Positions 63,838 through 64,000 of a stretch of 64,000 nt of DNA are shown in pieces (position 1 is the first letter of the stretch; every line of letters starts with the position of its first letter). The position numbers and the translations under genes are program-made. The notes beneath the pieces were generated by a model. The model saw only the letters and a list, made by a program, of their open reading frames with translations, had not been told where the DNA came from and did not search any database. Origin of the DNA: JAMXLO01 sp963832895 (lineage in GTDB: Bacteria > Pseudomonadota > Alphaproteobacteria > Acetobacterales > Acetobacteraceae); NCBI GenBank assembly GCA_963832895.1, contig CAWHVQ010000002.1:310001-374000 (forward strand). Direction: 5' to 3'.

Positions 63838-64000
63838 CTAGTAGCTGCGGTGGAACGTCCGGTGGATGACGTCGAGTTGCTGCTCTCGCGTGAGCCGGAC
63901 GAAGTTCACGGCGTAGCCGGAGACCCGGATCGTCAGCTGTGGGTATTTCTCCGGATGCTCCATTGCATCCTCCAGTGTCTCGAGCGACAGCACGTTCAGG
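63838..64000 (-). CDS. pflB: Formate C-acetyltransferase (pyruvate formate-lyase), C-terminal end
   Basis: Translation of the minus strand to the window edge gives 'LNVLSLETLEDAMEHPEKYP', then 'QLTIRVSGYAVNFVRLTREQ' and 'QQLDVIHRTFHRSY' before TAG. The 'RVSGYAV' motif holds the glycyl radical residue. Only the last 53 residues are in the window. The enzyme splits pyruvate with CoA to acetyl-CoA and formate. Confidence 0.96.
   Translation of the reverse strand, partial: LNVLSLETLEDAMEHPEKYPQLTIRVSGYAVNFVRLTREQQLDVIHRTFHRSY

Overview
The window looks like chromosome of a GC-rich alphaproteobacterium. Family content (STAS-type MlaE permease, DUF3141, DUF2092, Rap1a-like and OmpA proteins, IS21/IS110/ISL3 elements) suggests Acetobacteraceae or a nearby Rhodospirillales group, but this is inference from the proteins only. 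No rRNA, CRISPR array or complete tRNA was seen.

Layout. 0-5 kb: end of a LysR-type regulator and a four-gene Mla/MCE lipid-transport operon. 5-15 kb: GH63-type glucosidase, an EmrAB-type efflux pair with a broken MFS gene, a HAD phosphatase, a DJ-1/PfpI protein, and a winged-helix/TPR/rhodanese-like regulator. 15.7-21.4 kb: start of an integrative element at the 3' half of a tRNA-Ala gene (integrase, small ORFs, AlpA-like protein, primase with a frameshift). 21.5-44 kb: a mosaic accessory region with three ompA paralogues, small envelope proteins, cardiolipin-synthase-like, PPK2 and DUF2254 genes, cut by ISL3, IS110, ISAs1, IS701-like and IS630 elements or remnants. 44.4-47.9 kb: a complete IS21-type element with two extra small ORFs. 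48-53.6 kb: an SBF-like transporter and a second GH63/DUF502/Gly-Asn-rich locus scrambled by nested inversions. 53.8-64 kb: a coherent anaerobic acyl-CoA/acyl-phosphate module: CoA transferase AB, DUF3141 hydrolase, phosphotransacetylase, FabI, acetate kinase, FocA, AspT-like exchanger, PflA and the end of PflB.

How the genes fit together. The right-hand module can make formate and acetyl-CoA from pyruvate (PflB/PflA), export formate (FocA), and convert acetyl-CoA or another acyl-CoA via acyl-phosphate to ATP plus acid (Pta/AckA); the CoA transferase and PHA-synthase-like DUF3141 protein tie it to acyl-CoA recycling. Many other genes (PPK2, phospholipase D, DUF2254, OmpA, Mla) serve the envelope or stress physiology.

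The most notable signals are structural. (i) Two nested inversions explain why the second glucosidase and its neighbouring DUF502 gene are each in pieces on opposite strands. (ii) The two DUF502 genes share an exactly identical 400-bp 3' tract. (iii) A partial ISL3 copy carries a 105-bp internal inversion and is fused to a 153-bp duplicate of the primase gene. (iv) IS insertions in ppk2 and ompA can be reversed on paper to the base, with 8-bp and 10-bp target duplications. (v) Two similar promoter-hairpin-terminator units at 28.5 and 29.4 kb look like paralogous small RNA genes. (vi) Three related 49-bp palindromes lie inside two unrelated IS elements, two of them flanking an IS110. Many otherwise conserved genes carry single-base frameshifts, several at homopolymers, so sequencing indels must be separated from true decay.
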